Below are positions 57,401 to 64,000 of a DNA stretch of 64,000 nucleotides, one piece after another. A model generated the notes under the pieces. The model saw only the letters and a list, made by a program, of their open reading frames with translations. It searched no databases and was not told where the DNA came from. A program made the translations under genes and the position numbers. Positions within the stretch are counted from its first letter, which is position 1, and the number at the start of each line of letters is the position of its first letter. This stretch comes from Catellatospora sp. TT07R-123 (GTDB lineage: Bacteria; Actinomycetota; Actinomycetes; Mycobacteriales; Micromonosporaceae), in NCBI RefSeq assembly GCF_018327705.1, contig NZ_BNEM01000002.1, forward strand, positions 2,356,001 to 2,420,000. The letters are read 5' to 3'.

Positions 57401-59429
57401 CCTGGGTCGGCTGTCCGCCGACGGTGGCGTAGCGGGTGCGCAGCGCCTCGTGGCGCTGTTCGAGCTGCCGCAGCGCCTGGCGGACCAGCTGCGGGGAGTA
57501 GATCGCGGGCAGGCGCAGGAACAGCGGCGACACCCACTCGGGGCTGCCGGGGTGCATCTGGTCCAGGAACCACAGCCGGTGCTGGCCGAACGACAGCGGC
57601 AGCGCGGCGGCGCGGTCGGCCGGCACCAGGGCACGGACCTGCTCGCCGGCGGACTCGTCCAGCAGCCGGGCCTGGGACTCCACGGTGACGGCGCGGAACA
57701 GCCTCCGCAGCGCGATGCGGCCGTCGGCGTGGGTGTTGAGGCGGTTGGCCAGCCGGGTCAGCACCAGGGAGGAGCCGCCGAGCTCGAAGAAGTCGTCGTG
57801 CAGGCCGACGGTCGGCACGCCCAGCAGGTCCTGCCAGGCCTGGGCGACGGCCTGCTCGGAGGCGGTGCGCGGGGCGACGTACTCGCGGCGGGTGGGCTCG
57901 TCGATGGGCGGCAGCGCCTTGCGGTCGACCTTGCCGCTGGGGGTCAGCGGCAGCGTCTCCAGGAACCGCAGCGTGGTCGGGACGAGCGCGTCGGGCAGCC
58001 GCGCCGACAGCCACTCGCGCAGGCCGGAGCTGTCCAGCTCGGTGCGCTTGACCACGTACGCGGCCAGCCGCTTGGTGCCGCTGGCGTCGGTGTACGCGGT
58101 GACCGTGGCCGAGCGGACCCCGGTGTGCCCGGCCAGCGCCGCCTCGATCTCGGCGGGCTCGATCCGGACACCGTTGATCTTCACCTGGTCGTCGCCGCGG
58201 CCCAGGTATTCCAGCACCCCGTCGGCGCGCCAGCGCACCTGGTCACCGGTGCGGTAGAGGCGCTGCCCGGCCGGGCCGTACGGGTCGGGGACGAAGCGCT
58301 CGGCGGTCGCGTCGGGGCGGCCGAGGTAGCCGCGGCCCACGCCGACGCCGCCGACGTGCAGCTCACCGGCCATGCCGACGGGCACGGGGAAGCCCTCGTC
58401 GTCGAGCACCAGCAGGCGCATGCCCTCGATCGGGCGGCCGATCGGCACCGGCCCGGCGGTCAGCGCCGGGTCCACCTCGTACGCGCTGACGTCGATGGAG
58501 CACTCGGTCGGGCCGTAGGTGTTCCACACGGCGCGGTCGCGCCCGCCGCGCAGCCGCGCGGCCAGCTCGCCGTGCAGCGGCTCGCCCGCGGAGAAGACCA
58601 GGCGCAGGCTGTCGCAGGCGGCCCAGCCGGGTTCGTCGGCGACCAGGCGCAGCACCGACGGCACGCCCTGGAGCACGGTGACGCCGTGCTCGGCGACGGC
58701 GGCGACCATCTGCGCGGGGTCGCGCTCGGCGCCGATCGGGGCCAGCACGACGGTGCCGCCGCTGGACAGCGGGCCGAAGAACTCCCACCCGGCGGCGTCG
58801 AAGCTGATCGACGTCTTCTGGAGCACCCGGTCGGCGGGCCCGAGCCCGTGGCGGGTGATGGTCCAGGCGACGCGGTTGGCGATACCGGCGTGGGTGATCA
58901 CGACGCCTTTGGGGCGCCCGGTCGAGCCGGAGGTGTAGATGGCGTACGCCGGGGCGTCCGGGGCGACGGCGGCGCGGGGGTCGGTGTCCGGCAGGCCGTC
59001 GAGCAGGCCCGGCCGGTCCAGCCGGATCACCTCGGCGGCGCCGGTGCCGCCCTCGATGCCGCCGGAGGTGAGCAGCACCCGGGCGGCGGTGTCGGTCAGG
59101 ATCCAGTCGCGCCGCTCGGCGGGGTGCGACGGGTCCAGCGGCACGTACGCGCCACCGGCCCGCCACACCCCGAGCAGCGCCGTGACGAGGTCGAAGCCTC
59201 GCTCCAGGCATACCCCCACCAGGCTCTCGGGGCCGACGCCCCGGCCGGCGAGCAGGTGGGCCAGCTGGTTGGCCCGGCGGTCCAGTTCCCCGTAGGACAG
59301 GGTGCGCGGGCCGTCGACGACCGCGATGGCCTCCGGGGTCGTCGCGGCCTGGCGCGCGACGAGGTGGTGCAGCAGCGAAGGCAGGTCGTCGCGGGTCGGG
59401 TCGACCGGCGCTGCCGTCATGGCGTCCAT
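54465..59429 (-). CDS. Two-module NRPS (A-T-C-A-T), loading/initiation protein
   Basis: A 1654-residue synthetase. A1 spans about residues 20-510 with code DAWQFATIDK, 8 of 10 positions like Gln (DAWQFGLIDK). T1 has GGSS near 551. C has canonical HHIASDGW near 735. A2 (about 1060-1545) has DLPKVAEVGK, Asn/Asp-like with the diagnostic Lys. T2 has GGHS near 1594. There is no N-terminal C domain, so acylation of residue 1 needs an enzyme in trans, probably the stand-alone C protein at 61798-63156. Gln and beta-ureidoalanine are near isosteres, so A1 may use the latter. I chose the ATG at 59429, preceded by GTGAGGA; longer in-frame sequence overlaps the MbtH gene. Its stop overlaps the next NRPS start by ATGA. 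Confidence 0.93.
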   Translation of the reverse strand: MDAMTAAPVDPTRDDLPSLLHHLVARQAATTPEAIAVVDGPRTLSYGELDRRANQLAHLLAGRGVGPESLVGVCLERGFDLVTALLGVWRAGGAYVPLDPSHPAERRDWILTDTAARVLLTSGGIEGGTGAAEVIRLDRPGLLDGLPDTDPRAAVAPDAPAYAIYTSGSTGRPKGVVITHAGIANRVAWTITRHGLGPADRVLQKTSISFDAAGWEFFGPLSSGGTVVLAPIGAERDPAQMVAAVAEHGVTVLQGVPSVLRLVADEPGWAACDSLRLVFSAGEPLHGELAARLRGGRDRAVWNTYGPTECSIDVSAYEVDPALTAGPVPIGRPIEGMRLLVLDDEGFPVPVGMAGELHVGGVGVGRGYLGRPDATAERFVPDPYGPAGQRLYRTGDQVRWRADGVLEYLGRGDDQVKINGVRIEPAEIEAALAGHTGVRSATVTAYTDASGTKRLAAYVVKRTELDSSGLREWLSARLPDALVPTTLRFLETLPLTPSGKVDRKALPPIDEPTRREYVAPRTASEQAVAQAWQDLLGVPTVGLHDDFFELGGSSLVLTRLANRLNTHADGRIALRRLFRAVTVESQARLLDESAGEQVRALVPADRAAALPLSFGQHRLWFLDQMHPGSPEWVSPLFLRLPAIYSPQLVRQALRQLEQRHEALRTRYATVGGQPTQVIAEAGDVELRIADATETELPQLFAEQFQRGFDLAQGPLWRAMLVRVPGADHVLLATVHHIASDGWTTVVLERDLRELCAALAQDRPAALPALPVQYADYAAWQRAEFTDAALAADLAFWRQNLDGLTPLDLPLDRPRPAERDSRGSGVRVNLPAPLAAAVTELGRAAGATPFMTLLAGFAAVLARQAGQWDLPVGTPVAGRLRPEVEHVAGFFLNSLVLRCDLRPDMGFTEAVARAREVCTTAFAHQSVPFERVVDELVPVRDLSRTPLYQVAFDLQDEGGTSVVARDAVAMEAFQRAWGVAKTDLTLFMWRREDGSLDAAFEYATSLFDEATVQALADRFVRLLELAAADPAAPLGGLDLLTEGERERLLVSYNDSFAPRTGASVLDLFEAQAATHPDRVAVATETGTVCYAELDARANQIAHQLRALGVDRGSVVAVLLERGTRLPAAMLGVWKAGAAYLPVDPSYPAERVAQMLATAGATMVVTQASYADRFEVPSLLVDTHALMIAASPAQRPGRATDPEELAYVIFTSGSTGTPKGVMVTHRGLANHVVWAAEELASQGEHGAPLFSSYAFDLVVPNLWGPLVTGQAVRMLPPDADATQLGKLLAEAGPYSFIKLTPGHLELLGHQLDDAQAAALAPIIVVAGEALPGTLATRWQHLLGPGRLVNEYGPTEASVGTCIYPVHAAQDVEVVPIGYPLPNMAMHVLDAGMRLLPPGVVGELYVGGTGVARGYAHRPDLTAERFLPDPYGPAGSRLYRTGDLARRLADGAVEFLGRIDDQVKIRGYRIELGEIRAVLETHPGVRTCAVVVAQRPNGEKQLAAYVVGDTADLAAHCAVHLPEYMIPSVFVALDELPLNANGKVDRGALPDPFTAFAAEQFEAPSTLAQERIAAIWSELLGTPAVGVRQNFFALGGHSILAVRLVSRLQEEFDLDLSIRLIFERPTVAGLAEAIEDRIWAEESALLTSSTSAKEHQA

Positions 59430-59470
59430 CGCGTAGTCCTCACTGGCTCTGTGGTGGGAGGGGATGCGGG

Positions 59471-59674
59471 TCAGGCCGCGGCGGCTTCCATGCGCCGGCG
59501 CAGGCTCGCCGGTCGCATGTCGGTCCAGACGTCGGCGATGTGGGCGAGGCACTCGTCCTTGTTGCCGGAGAAGCCCTGGTCGGCCCAGCCGGCGGGCAGG
59601 TCGCGGTCGGACCACCAGATCGAGTACTGCTCCTCGTCGTTGCGCACGACGGTGTAGCGGATCTCGTCGCTCAC
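59471..59674 (-). CDS. MbtH-like NRPS accessory protein
   Basis: A 67-residue MbtH-family protein that stabilises and activates adenylation domains. The motif NDEEQYSIWWSDRDLPAGW, then GFSGNKDECLAHIADVWTDM and RP near the end, match the family pattern (NxExQxSxWP...PxGW...LxxIxxxWxDxRP), except that WP is WW. A GTG start at 59674 with AAGGAGAA upstream overlaps the SbnB-like stop by 4 nt. It probably serves both NRPS proteins downstream. Confidence 0.95.
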   Translation of the reverse strand: MSDEIRYTVVRNDEEQYSIWWSDRDLPAGWADQGFSGNKDECLAHIADVWTDMRPASLRRRMEAAAA

Positions 59675-60720
59675 GGGTGTTCTCCTTGGGTGAGGTGGGG
59701 CTGCCCGGCGGTGCCGGGCCCCGGGTTGGGTCCGCCACCGAGGAAGCCGGTGACGGTGGTCCCGGCGCCGGTGCGCCGGGCCTCGTCGCGTACCCAGGCC
59801 GCCAGGGCCAGGTCGAGCACGCCGAGTCCGAACGGGGAGAAGACGGCCGTCGTGTCCGGGCCCGGCACCGGGGCCAGGCCGCGGATCAGGCCGCCGATGG
59901 TGGCGTGGATGAAGTCGCGGCCGCCGGTGGCCAGCTCGGCCAGGTGCAGCGAGGTGCGCTCGCGGCAGACGTGGTCGACGTCGTCGACGACGTTGGCGAC
60001 CGTCAGCAGCGCGGCCGGGTCGATGTCGCGCAGCGACACGTGCAGCACGCGGGTGCCGGGGGCGCACGCGGACAGGTCCAGGTGCGGCTCGCCGGCCGTG
60101 GTGGCGAGGCTGACCAGCGGCTGCGCGGCCAGCGCGGCGGCGGTGTCCGGGGCGACCGTGAAGACCGCCTTCGGGCACAGCGCGGCGGCGCGCAGGGCGA
60201 AGCCCTCGGCCCGCGCCGGGTCGTGGTCGTACAGGGTGACCTGCGCGAACGCCGGCAGCAGCGCGGCCAGGAAGCGCAGCACCTCGAAGTTGATGACCCC
60301 GCAGCCGATCAGCGCGACGCCCGCGGGGCGGCGCTGGGCGGTGAGCAGGTCGGCGGCCAGGGCCGCGCTGGCGGCGGTGCGGCGCGCGGAGATGACCGCG
60401 CCCTCCAGCAGCGCCTCCGGGTGCCCGGTGGCCAGGGAGTTGACCAGGATCGCGGCGCTGGCGCGGGCGATGCCGCGCTCGATGTTGCCGGGGAACGACG
60501 AGATCCACTTCAGCCCGGCCACCGGCTGGGGGCCGCCGACGTACGCGGGCAGGCCGATGATCCGGTCGCGCGGGGCGTCGGGGAAGCGCAGGAAGACCGA
60601 GTGGGGCAGCACGGTGCCGCCCTCGTCGTGGCGGCGGTACGTCTGGCGCACCAGTTCCACCACGTCCAGCTCGCGTCCGTCCAGCAGGGCGGTGACGTCG
60701 TCGTGGCCGAGGATCAGCAC
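59671..60720 (-). CDS. sbnB: SbnB-like N-(2-amino-2-carboxyethyl)-L-glutamate dehydrogenase
   Basis: A 349-residue member of the ornithine cyclodeaminase/SbnB family. Features are PAYVGGPQPVAGLKWISSFP, the Rossmann motif ALIGCGVINFEVLRFL, FTVAPDTAAALAAQ and VNVVDD-type NVVDDVDHVCRERTSLHLAE. In staphyloferrin B synthesis SbnB oxidises the SbnA product to release L-2,3-diaminopropionate and 2-oxoglutarate. The GTG at 60720 is chosen for the ideal GGAAGGAG site; it overlaps the SbnA-like stop by 7 nt, so the two are coupled. A true ornithine cyclodeaminase is a less likely reading because of the SbnA partner. Confidence 0.9.
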   Translation of the reverse strand: MLILGHDDVTALLDGRELDVVELVRQTYRRHDEGGTVLPHSVFLRFPDAPRDRIIGLPAYVGGPQPVAGLKWISSFPGNIERGIARASAAILVNSLATGHPEALLEGAVISARRTAASAALAADLLTAQRRPAGVALIGCGVINFEVLRFLAALLPAFAQVTLYDHDPARAEGFALRAAALCPKAVFTVAPDTAAALAAQPLVSLATTAGEPHLDLSACAPGTRVLHVSLRDIDPAALLTVANVVDDVDHVCRERTSLHLAELATGGRDFIHATIGGLIRGLAPVPGPDTTAVFSPFGLGVLDLALAAWVRDEARRTGAGTTVTGFLGGGPNPGPGTAGQPHLTQGEHP

Positions 60721-61709
60721 GACTTGCGCTCCTTCCACAGGTGGGAGACCTCACCGAAGTGCTGGTGCACCCACTCGTCGGAGTAGATGGTGTCGATGTA
60801 GCGGTCGCCGCCGTCCGCGAAGATCATCACGGCGTTGGCGCCCAGCGGCAGGCGCGGCAGCATCCGCTCCAGCGCCGCGGCGGTGGCCCCGGAGGAGCCG
60901 CCCGCGAGGATGCCCTCGCGGTTGACCAGCAGCCGGCACGCGACCACGCACTCCAGGTCGGACACGTGCACGACCTCGTGTGCGGCGGCCGGGTCCAGCA
61001 GCGGCGGCACCACCGAGGCGCCGTGGCCGGGGATGAGCCGGGGGGCCGGCTCCTGGCCGAAGATGACGCTGCCGACGGCGTCGACCGCGATGAACCGGGT
61101 CGGCAGGTCGTGCAGGCGGGCGTACTCGGCGCAGCCGCGCAGGGTGCCGAAGGTGCTGGTCGAGCAGACGAGGTAGTCGACCTTCCCGTCGAGGGCCTGC
61201 ACGATCTCGGCCATGGTGCGGTGGTGCGCGCGCGGGTTGAGGTGGTTGGCGTACTGGTTGGGGCTGTACGCGTGCGGGATGCTCTCCAGCAGCTCGCGCA
61301 CCCGGCGCAGCCGCATCGGCAGGTACTCGCCCGTCTCCGGGTCGCGGGTGCCGATCATCTCGATCTCGGCCTGGTACGCCCGCAGGATCGCGAGGTTCTG
61401 GGCCGTGGTCTTGGCGTCCACCACGCAGATGAACCGGATGCCGTAGTACGCGCAGATCTGGGCGATGCCGATGGCCAGGTTGCCGGAGCTGGACTCCACC
61501 ACCACCGACCGGCCCGGCTCCAGCTCCCCCGACCGGATCTTCGCCAGGAGCATGCTCAGGGCCGAGCGGTCCTTGATGCTGCCGCCGGGATTGAAGCGCT
61601 CCAGCTTCGCGAAGACACGCACGCCGCTGCCGCTGAACATGTTCTCCAGCTCGATGAGCGGCGTGTTGCCGACCGTCGAGAGAATGCCTTTCGGAACTAC
61701 GCTTGCCAC
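60714..61709 (-). CDS. sbnA: SbnA-like N-(2-amino-2-carboxyethyl)-L-glutamate synthase
   Basis: A 331-residue PLP enzyme of the cysteine-synthase fold. KGILSTVGNTPLIELENMF opens it, and the PLP lysine lies in NPGGSIKDRSA (K46). VESSSGNLAIGIA is the substrate loop, and GGSSGATAAALE binds the PLP phosphate. SbnA condenses O-phospho-L-serine with L-glutamate as the first step to L-2,3-diaminopropionate. I chose the GTG at 61709 because GGAGGG lies 7 nt upstream; ATG codons at 61724 and 61736 lack ribosome sites. It follows the stand-alone C gene by 88 nt, a gap with a possible internal promoter. Confidence 0.92.
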   Translation of the reverse strand: MASVVPKGILSTVGNTPLIELENMFSGSGVRVFAKLERFNPGGSIKDRSALSMLLAKIRSGELEPGRSVVVESSSGNLAIGIAQICAYYGIRFICVVDAKTTAQNLAILRAYQAEIEMIGTRDPETGEYLPMRLRRVRELLESIPHAYSPNQYANHLNPRAHHRTMAEIVQALDGKVDYLVCSTSTFGTLRGCAEYARLHDLPTRFIAVDAVGSVIFGQEPAPRLIPGHGASVVPPLLDPAAAHEVVHVSDLECVVACRLLVNREGILAGGSSGATAAALERMLPRLPLGANAVMIFADGGDRYIDTIYSDEWVHQHFGEVSHLWKERKSC

Positions 61710-61764
61710 GGCTGAACCCTCCATTCGGGACGCCATTGCGCGGTCATGCACAACGGTGCGGCGA

Positions 61765-61788
61765 TGCGCTATACCGGGTCTATACAGA
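61765..61788 (-). promoter_or_regulatory. Possible internal promoter or operator before the SbnA-like gene
   Basis: AT-rich patch in the 88-nt gap: GCTATACCGGGTCTATACAG. On the minus strand TATAGAC and TATAGC are candidate -10 elements. The TCTATAC core recurs in the divergent region at 19246-19253. Confidence 0.4.
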
Positions 61789-61797
61789 TTCGATGGA

Positions 61798-63156
61798 TCA
61801 GGCGGCGCCGAACGCGAGCAGCCGCGACTGCTCGGCGGCGTCGACCAGCTGCACCCGCGACAGGCGGGTCTGCGGGGCGTCGCAGGCGACGGCGACCACG
61901 CGCAGCAGCTGGTCGGCGAAGCGATCGACGGTGGTCCGGTCGTACAGCTCGGTGTCGTAGCGCAGCGAGAAGCTGAACCCGCGCGGGCCCTGGGTGAACT
62001 CGACTGTCAGGTCGGCCTGCCCCTCCAGGTGCGGGACGTCGAGCATGGTCACCCGGTGCGGCCCGAGCCGGATCGGCGGGTCTCCGGCCACCGGCACCTG
62101 GTCGCCGCGCTGGGCGGCCACCATCGTCACCGCGGTCCGGAACAGCGGCCCGCCCTGGCGGCGCCCCGCGCCGACCAGCGCGTACGGGTAGGTCCCGCGC
62201 GCCGTCGCCTCGGTCAGCCGCCGCCCGACGGCCGCGACCGCCTCCGCGACGGTGTCGGTGCGGCTCAGCCGCACCCGGACCAGGACCGTGTTCACCAGCA
62301 GGCCCACCACGTCGCGCAGCGCCCGGCTGCGCCGGGTGGTGGTGGGGCAGCCGATGGTCAGGTCCTCCTGGCCGGTGTGCCGGTGCAGCAGCACCAAGAA
62401 CGCACCGGTCAGCACCGTGAACGGGGTGACCTGCCCGGCGACCGCGGCCGCGCGGACCCGCAGCGCCAGCTCGGGCGGCAGGTCGCGGGTCACGGTCGCG
62501 CCGGTGTAGGCGGGACGCTCGCCGCGCTGGCGGTCGTGCGGGATCCCGGCCGGCTCGGCGCCGTCGGCGACCTCGCGCCAGTACGCAGCCTGCTCCTGCC
62601 CCAGCGGGGAGGCGAGCATGGCCTGCTCGTTGGCCACGTAGTCGGCGTAGCTGCCGCGCGGGGCGGGCAGCTCCGGTTCGGCCCCGGCGGCCAGCGCCAG
62701 GTACGCGGTGGCCAGCTCGCGCCAGACCAGCCGCTGCGACAGCGCGTCGGTGACGATGTGGTGCGCGGCCAGCACCAGCACGGCGTCGTGGCCGCGGCGC
62801 AGCAGCACCGCCCGGAACACGTCGTGTTCCAGGTCGAACGGCTGCGCCGCGACCTGCCGTACCAGGGCCAGCAGCGCGACGTCGTCGAGCTCGGGCACGT
62901 CGCGCACCGCGAGCACGTCGGCGCCGGGCGGGTCGACGGCCCGCACCGCCGCGTCGCCGTCGCGCACGAACCGCGAGCGGAGCATGTCGTGGCGGGCCAC
63001 GAGCAGCTCCACCGCGCGGCGCAGCGCGTCGGTGTCGGGGCCGGGCTCGAACAGCGCCGCGTCGGCGTCGTTGTACGCCGCGCTGTCGGGGGCCAGCGTG
63101 TGGTGCAGCCACAGGGCCTGCTGGCCCGCCGACAGGGGCGCGACGGTGGCGGGCAT
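61798..63156 (-). CDS. Stand-alone condensation-domain protein
   Basis: A 452-residue free-standing NRPS C domain. LSAGQQALWLHHTLAPDSAA matches core C1, the active-site motif is HHIVTDALS near residue 138 (both histidines and Asp kept, Gly replaced by Ala), and DVVGLLVNTVLVRVRL and QADLTVEFTQG match C5-C6. No A or T domain is attached. The ATGA overlap with the ACP gene and the A-first layout of the initiating NRPS suggest that it transfers an ACP-bound acyl chain to the first aminoacyl carrier, giving the N-acyl cap. A later condensation or esterification step is the alternative. Confidence 0.88.
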   Translation of the reverse strand: MPATVAPLSAGQQALWLHHTLAPDSAAYNDADAALFEPGPDTDALRRAVELLVARHDMLRSRFVRDGDAAVRAVDPPGADVLAVRDVPELDDVALLALVRQVAAQPFDLEHDVFRAVLLRRGHDAVLVLAAHHIVTDALSQRLVWRELATAYLALAAGAEPELPAPRGSYADYVANEQAMLASPLGQEQAAYWREVADGAEPAGIPHDRQRGERPAYTGATVTRDLPPELALRVRAAAVAGQVTPFTVLTGAFLVLLHRHTGQEDLTIGCPTTTRRSRALRDVVGLLVNTVLVRVRLSRTDTVAEAVAAVGRRLTEATARGTYPYALVGAGRRQGGPLFRTAVTMVAAQRGDQVPVAGDPPIRLGPHRVTMLDVPHLEGQADLTVEFTQGPRGFSFSLRYDTELYDRTTVDRFADQLLRVVAVACDAPQTRLSRVQLVDAAEQSRLLAFGAA

Positions 63157-63425
63157 CAGCCGACCCTGGTCCCGGCGACGAAGTCGACGAGGTGGCGGAC
63201 CTGGATGAAGGTGGCGACGTCGTCGTCGGGGACGGTGACGTCGAACTCGCTCTCGGCGGCGGCCAGCAGGTCGACGCGGTTGAGCGAGTCCATCCCGATC
63301 TCCTCGAACGAGGTGTCGAGGTCGATCTCGCGGGTCGCGAGCTCCGGCATCACCTCGCGGATGAGCCGGACGACGTCGGAGAGCAGGGCGGTGTCGGTCA
63401 TGTTGGATCCCATCTCGATGGTCAT
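63156..63425 (-). CDS. Acyl carrier protein
   Basis: An 89-residue carrier protein. The phosphopantetheine serine is in GMDSLNRVDLL near residue 46, followed by FDVTVPDDDVATF and a C-terminal helix, the acyl-carrier pattern. It starts with ATG at 63425, overlapping the KASIII stop (ATGA), and its stop overlaps the C-domain start (ATGA). A shorter start at 63401 (MTDTALL) is possible. It is the likely carrier for chain building by KASIII, the FabG-like reductase and the hotdog pair. Confidence 0.88.
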   Translation of the reverse strand: MTIEMGSNMTDTALLSDVVRLIREVMPELATREIDLDTSFEEIGMDSLNRVDLLAAAESEFDVTVPDDDVATFIQVRHLVDFVAGTRVG

Positions 63426-64000
63426 GGCATGCGCACGATCTGGCCGGCGTAGGTCAGGCCGGCGCCGAACCCGAGCAGCAGGACGAGGTCGCCGGGAGCG
63501 GTCCTGCCGCTCTCGCGCAGCCGGGTCAGGGCCAGCGGCACCGACGCGGCGGAGGTGTTGCCGGTGTGCACGACGTCGCGGGAGACCTGCTCGTCGGCGA
63601 AGCCGAGCACCCGGGTGAGGGTGTCGATGATGCGGCGGTTGGCCTGGTGCGGCACGAACCAGGCGACGTCGGACAGGCTGACGCCGGCCCGCTCGCAGGC
63701 CTGGCGGGCCACCTTCGGCATGGTCGCGGTGGACCACTTGTAGACGAGCGGGCCGTCCATCGCGACGTACTCGTTGCCGTCGTCGAAGACCCGGGTCTCC
63801 AGGACCGCGTGGCGGCCGCCGTCGCTGCCCCAGACCACCGGGCCGATGTCGGCCCGCTCGGCGCGGGACACCACGGCGGCGCCGGCGCCATCGCCGAAGA
63901 TGACGTACGTGTCGGGCGTCTCCGGGTTGATCAGGTCGGAGGTGCGCTCGGCGCCGACCACGACCGCGTTGCGGGCCTCGCCGAGGCGGACCGCGTTGGA
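63422..64000 (-). CDS. 3-oxoacyl-ACP synthase III (KASIII/FabH-like), partial
   Basis: The last 193 codons of a FabH-like ketosynthase; the N-terminal part, including the active-site cysteine, lies beyond the window. The catalytic His is in FVPHQANRRIID and the Asn in NTSAASVPLAL, and the C-terminus LLLGFGAGLTYAGQIVRM is typical. The segment DTYVIFGDGAGAAVVSRAE also matches FabH. Family members start chains by condensing acyl-CoA with malonyl-ACP, and some relatives act as acyltransferases. Translational coupling to the ACP suggests a pathway-specific role in making the acyl cap. Confidence 0.9.
   Translation of the reverse strand, partial: SNAVRLGEARNAVVVGAERTSDLINPETPDTYVIFGDGAGAAVVSRAERADIGPVVWGSDGGRHAVLETRVFDDGNEYVAMDGPLVYKWSTATMPKVARQACERAGVSLSDVAWFVPHQANRRIIDTLTRVLGFADEQVSRDVVHTGNTSAASVPLALTRLRESGRTAPGDLVLLLGFGAGLTYAGQIVRMP

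Overview
This is a high-GC window (roughly 70% G+C, strong codon-position GC bias, GTG starts, many TGA stops) from an actinomycete. The gene content (DivIVA-like coiled-coil protein, large LuxR (LAL) regulator, class I terpene synthase, LppU-like protein, very large NRPS) fits Micromonosporaceae-type actinobacteria, but no marker gene fixes the genus.

Layout. 1-16.6 kb holds mainly ordinary or accessory chromosomal genes: the tail of a TPR regulator, a TetR gene with a clear operator followed by a small kinase, a DivIVA-like protein, a CASTOR/POLLUX-type channel protein, a lipoprotein, a sulfotransferase-like P-loop protein near a branched-chain aminotransferase, a secreted M4 metalloprotease, a LAL regulator next to a terpene synthase, and several membrane or secreted proteins. 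16.57-16.87 kb is a non-coding boundary with a terminator, a 20-bp perfect palindrome and a tRNA-3'-end-like remnant. 16.9-22.0 kb is the left arm of a biosynthetic cluster: two type II thioesterases, a ketoreductase, two hotdog proteins with complementary partial active sites, and two SyrP-like non-haem iron oxygenases. 22.2-31.0 kb carries an MMPL exporter, a two-component system with a DUF4097 lipoprotein, a HEPN-STAND-TPR-cold-shock fusion protein and an SGNH hydrolase; this block is bracketed by two copies of one 23-bp-arm palindrome. 31.2-64 kb is one long minus-strand operon, cut off at the right edge: KASIII (partial), ACP, stand-alone condensation domain, SbnA-like and SbnB-like 2,3-diaminopropionate enzymes, MbtH-like protein, a 2-module NRPS (1654 aa), a 6-module NRPS (7020 aa) ending in a degenerate C domain plus an SxxK serine hydrolase, an ornithine-carbamoyltransferase-like enzyme and an MFS exporter. 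Most junctions overlap by 4 nt.

How it may work (inference). KASIII, ACP, ketoreductase and the hotdog pair would make an unsaturated or hydroxylated acyl chain on the ACP. The stand-alone C domain would attach it to the first residue, because the first NRPS begins with A and has no C domain. Eight modules then build an acyl octapeptide. Specificity codes read by eye are DAWQFATIDK (Gln-like), DLPKVAEVGK (Asn/Asp-like), DFWNVGMVHK (Thr), DVWNVAMVHK (Thr/Ser-like), DVWCIAMVYK (unassigned), DLGYEIAIEK (two acidic residues, perhaps cationic substrate), DVWCIAMVYK and DLPKVAEVGK. SbnA/SbnB would supply L-2,3-diaminopropionate. The carbamoyltransferase, whose ornithine-binding HCLP motif reads HDLP, could turn it into beta-ureidoalanine, an isostere of Gln. 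The SyrP-like pair could beta-hydroxylate the Asx residues. The fused SxxK hydrolase is the only candidate release or cyclisation domain in the main operon.

The strongest leads are this ureido-amino-acid lipopeptide pathway with its unusual release architecture and condensation domains, a 724-bp identical A4-A8 block shared by two adenylation domains, and the HEPN-STAND-TPR-CSD protein as a possible nucleic-acid-sensing defence protein.
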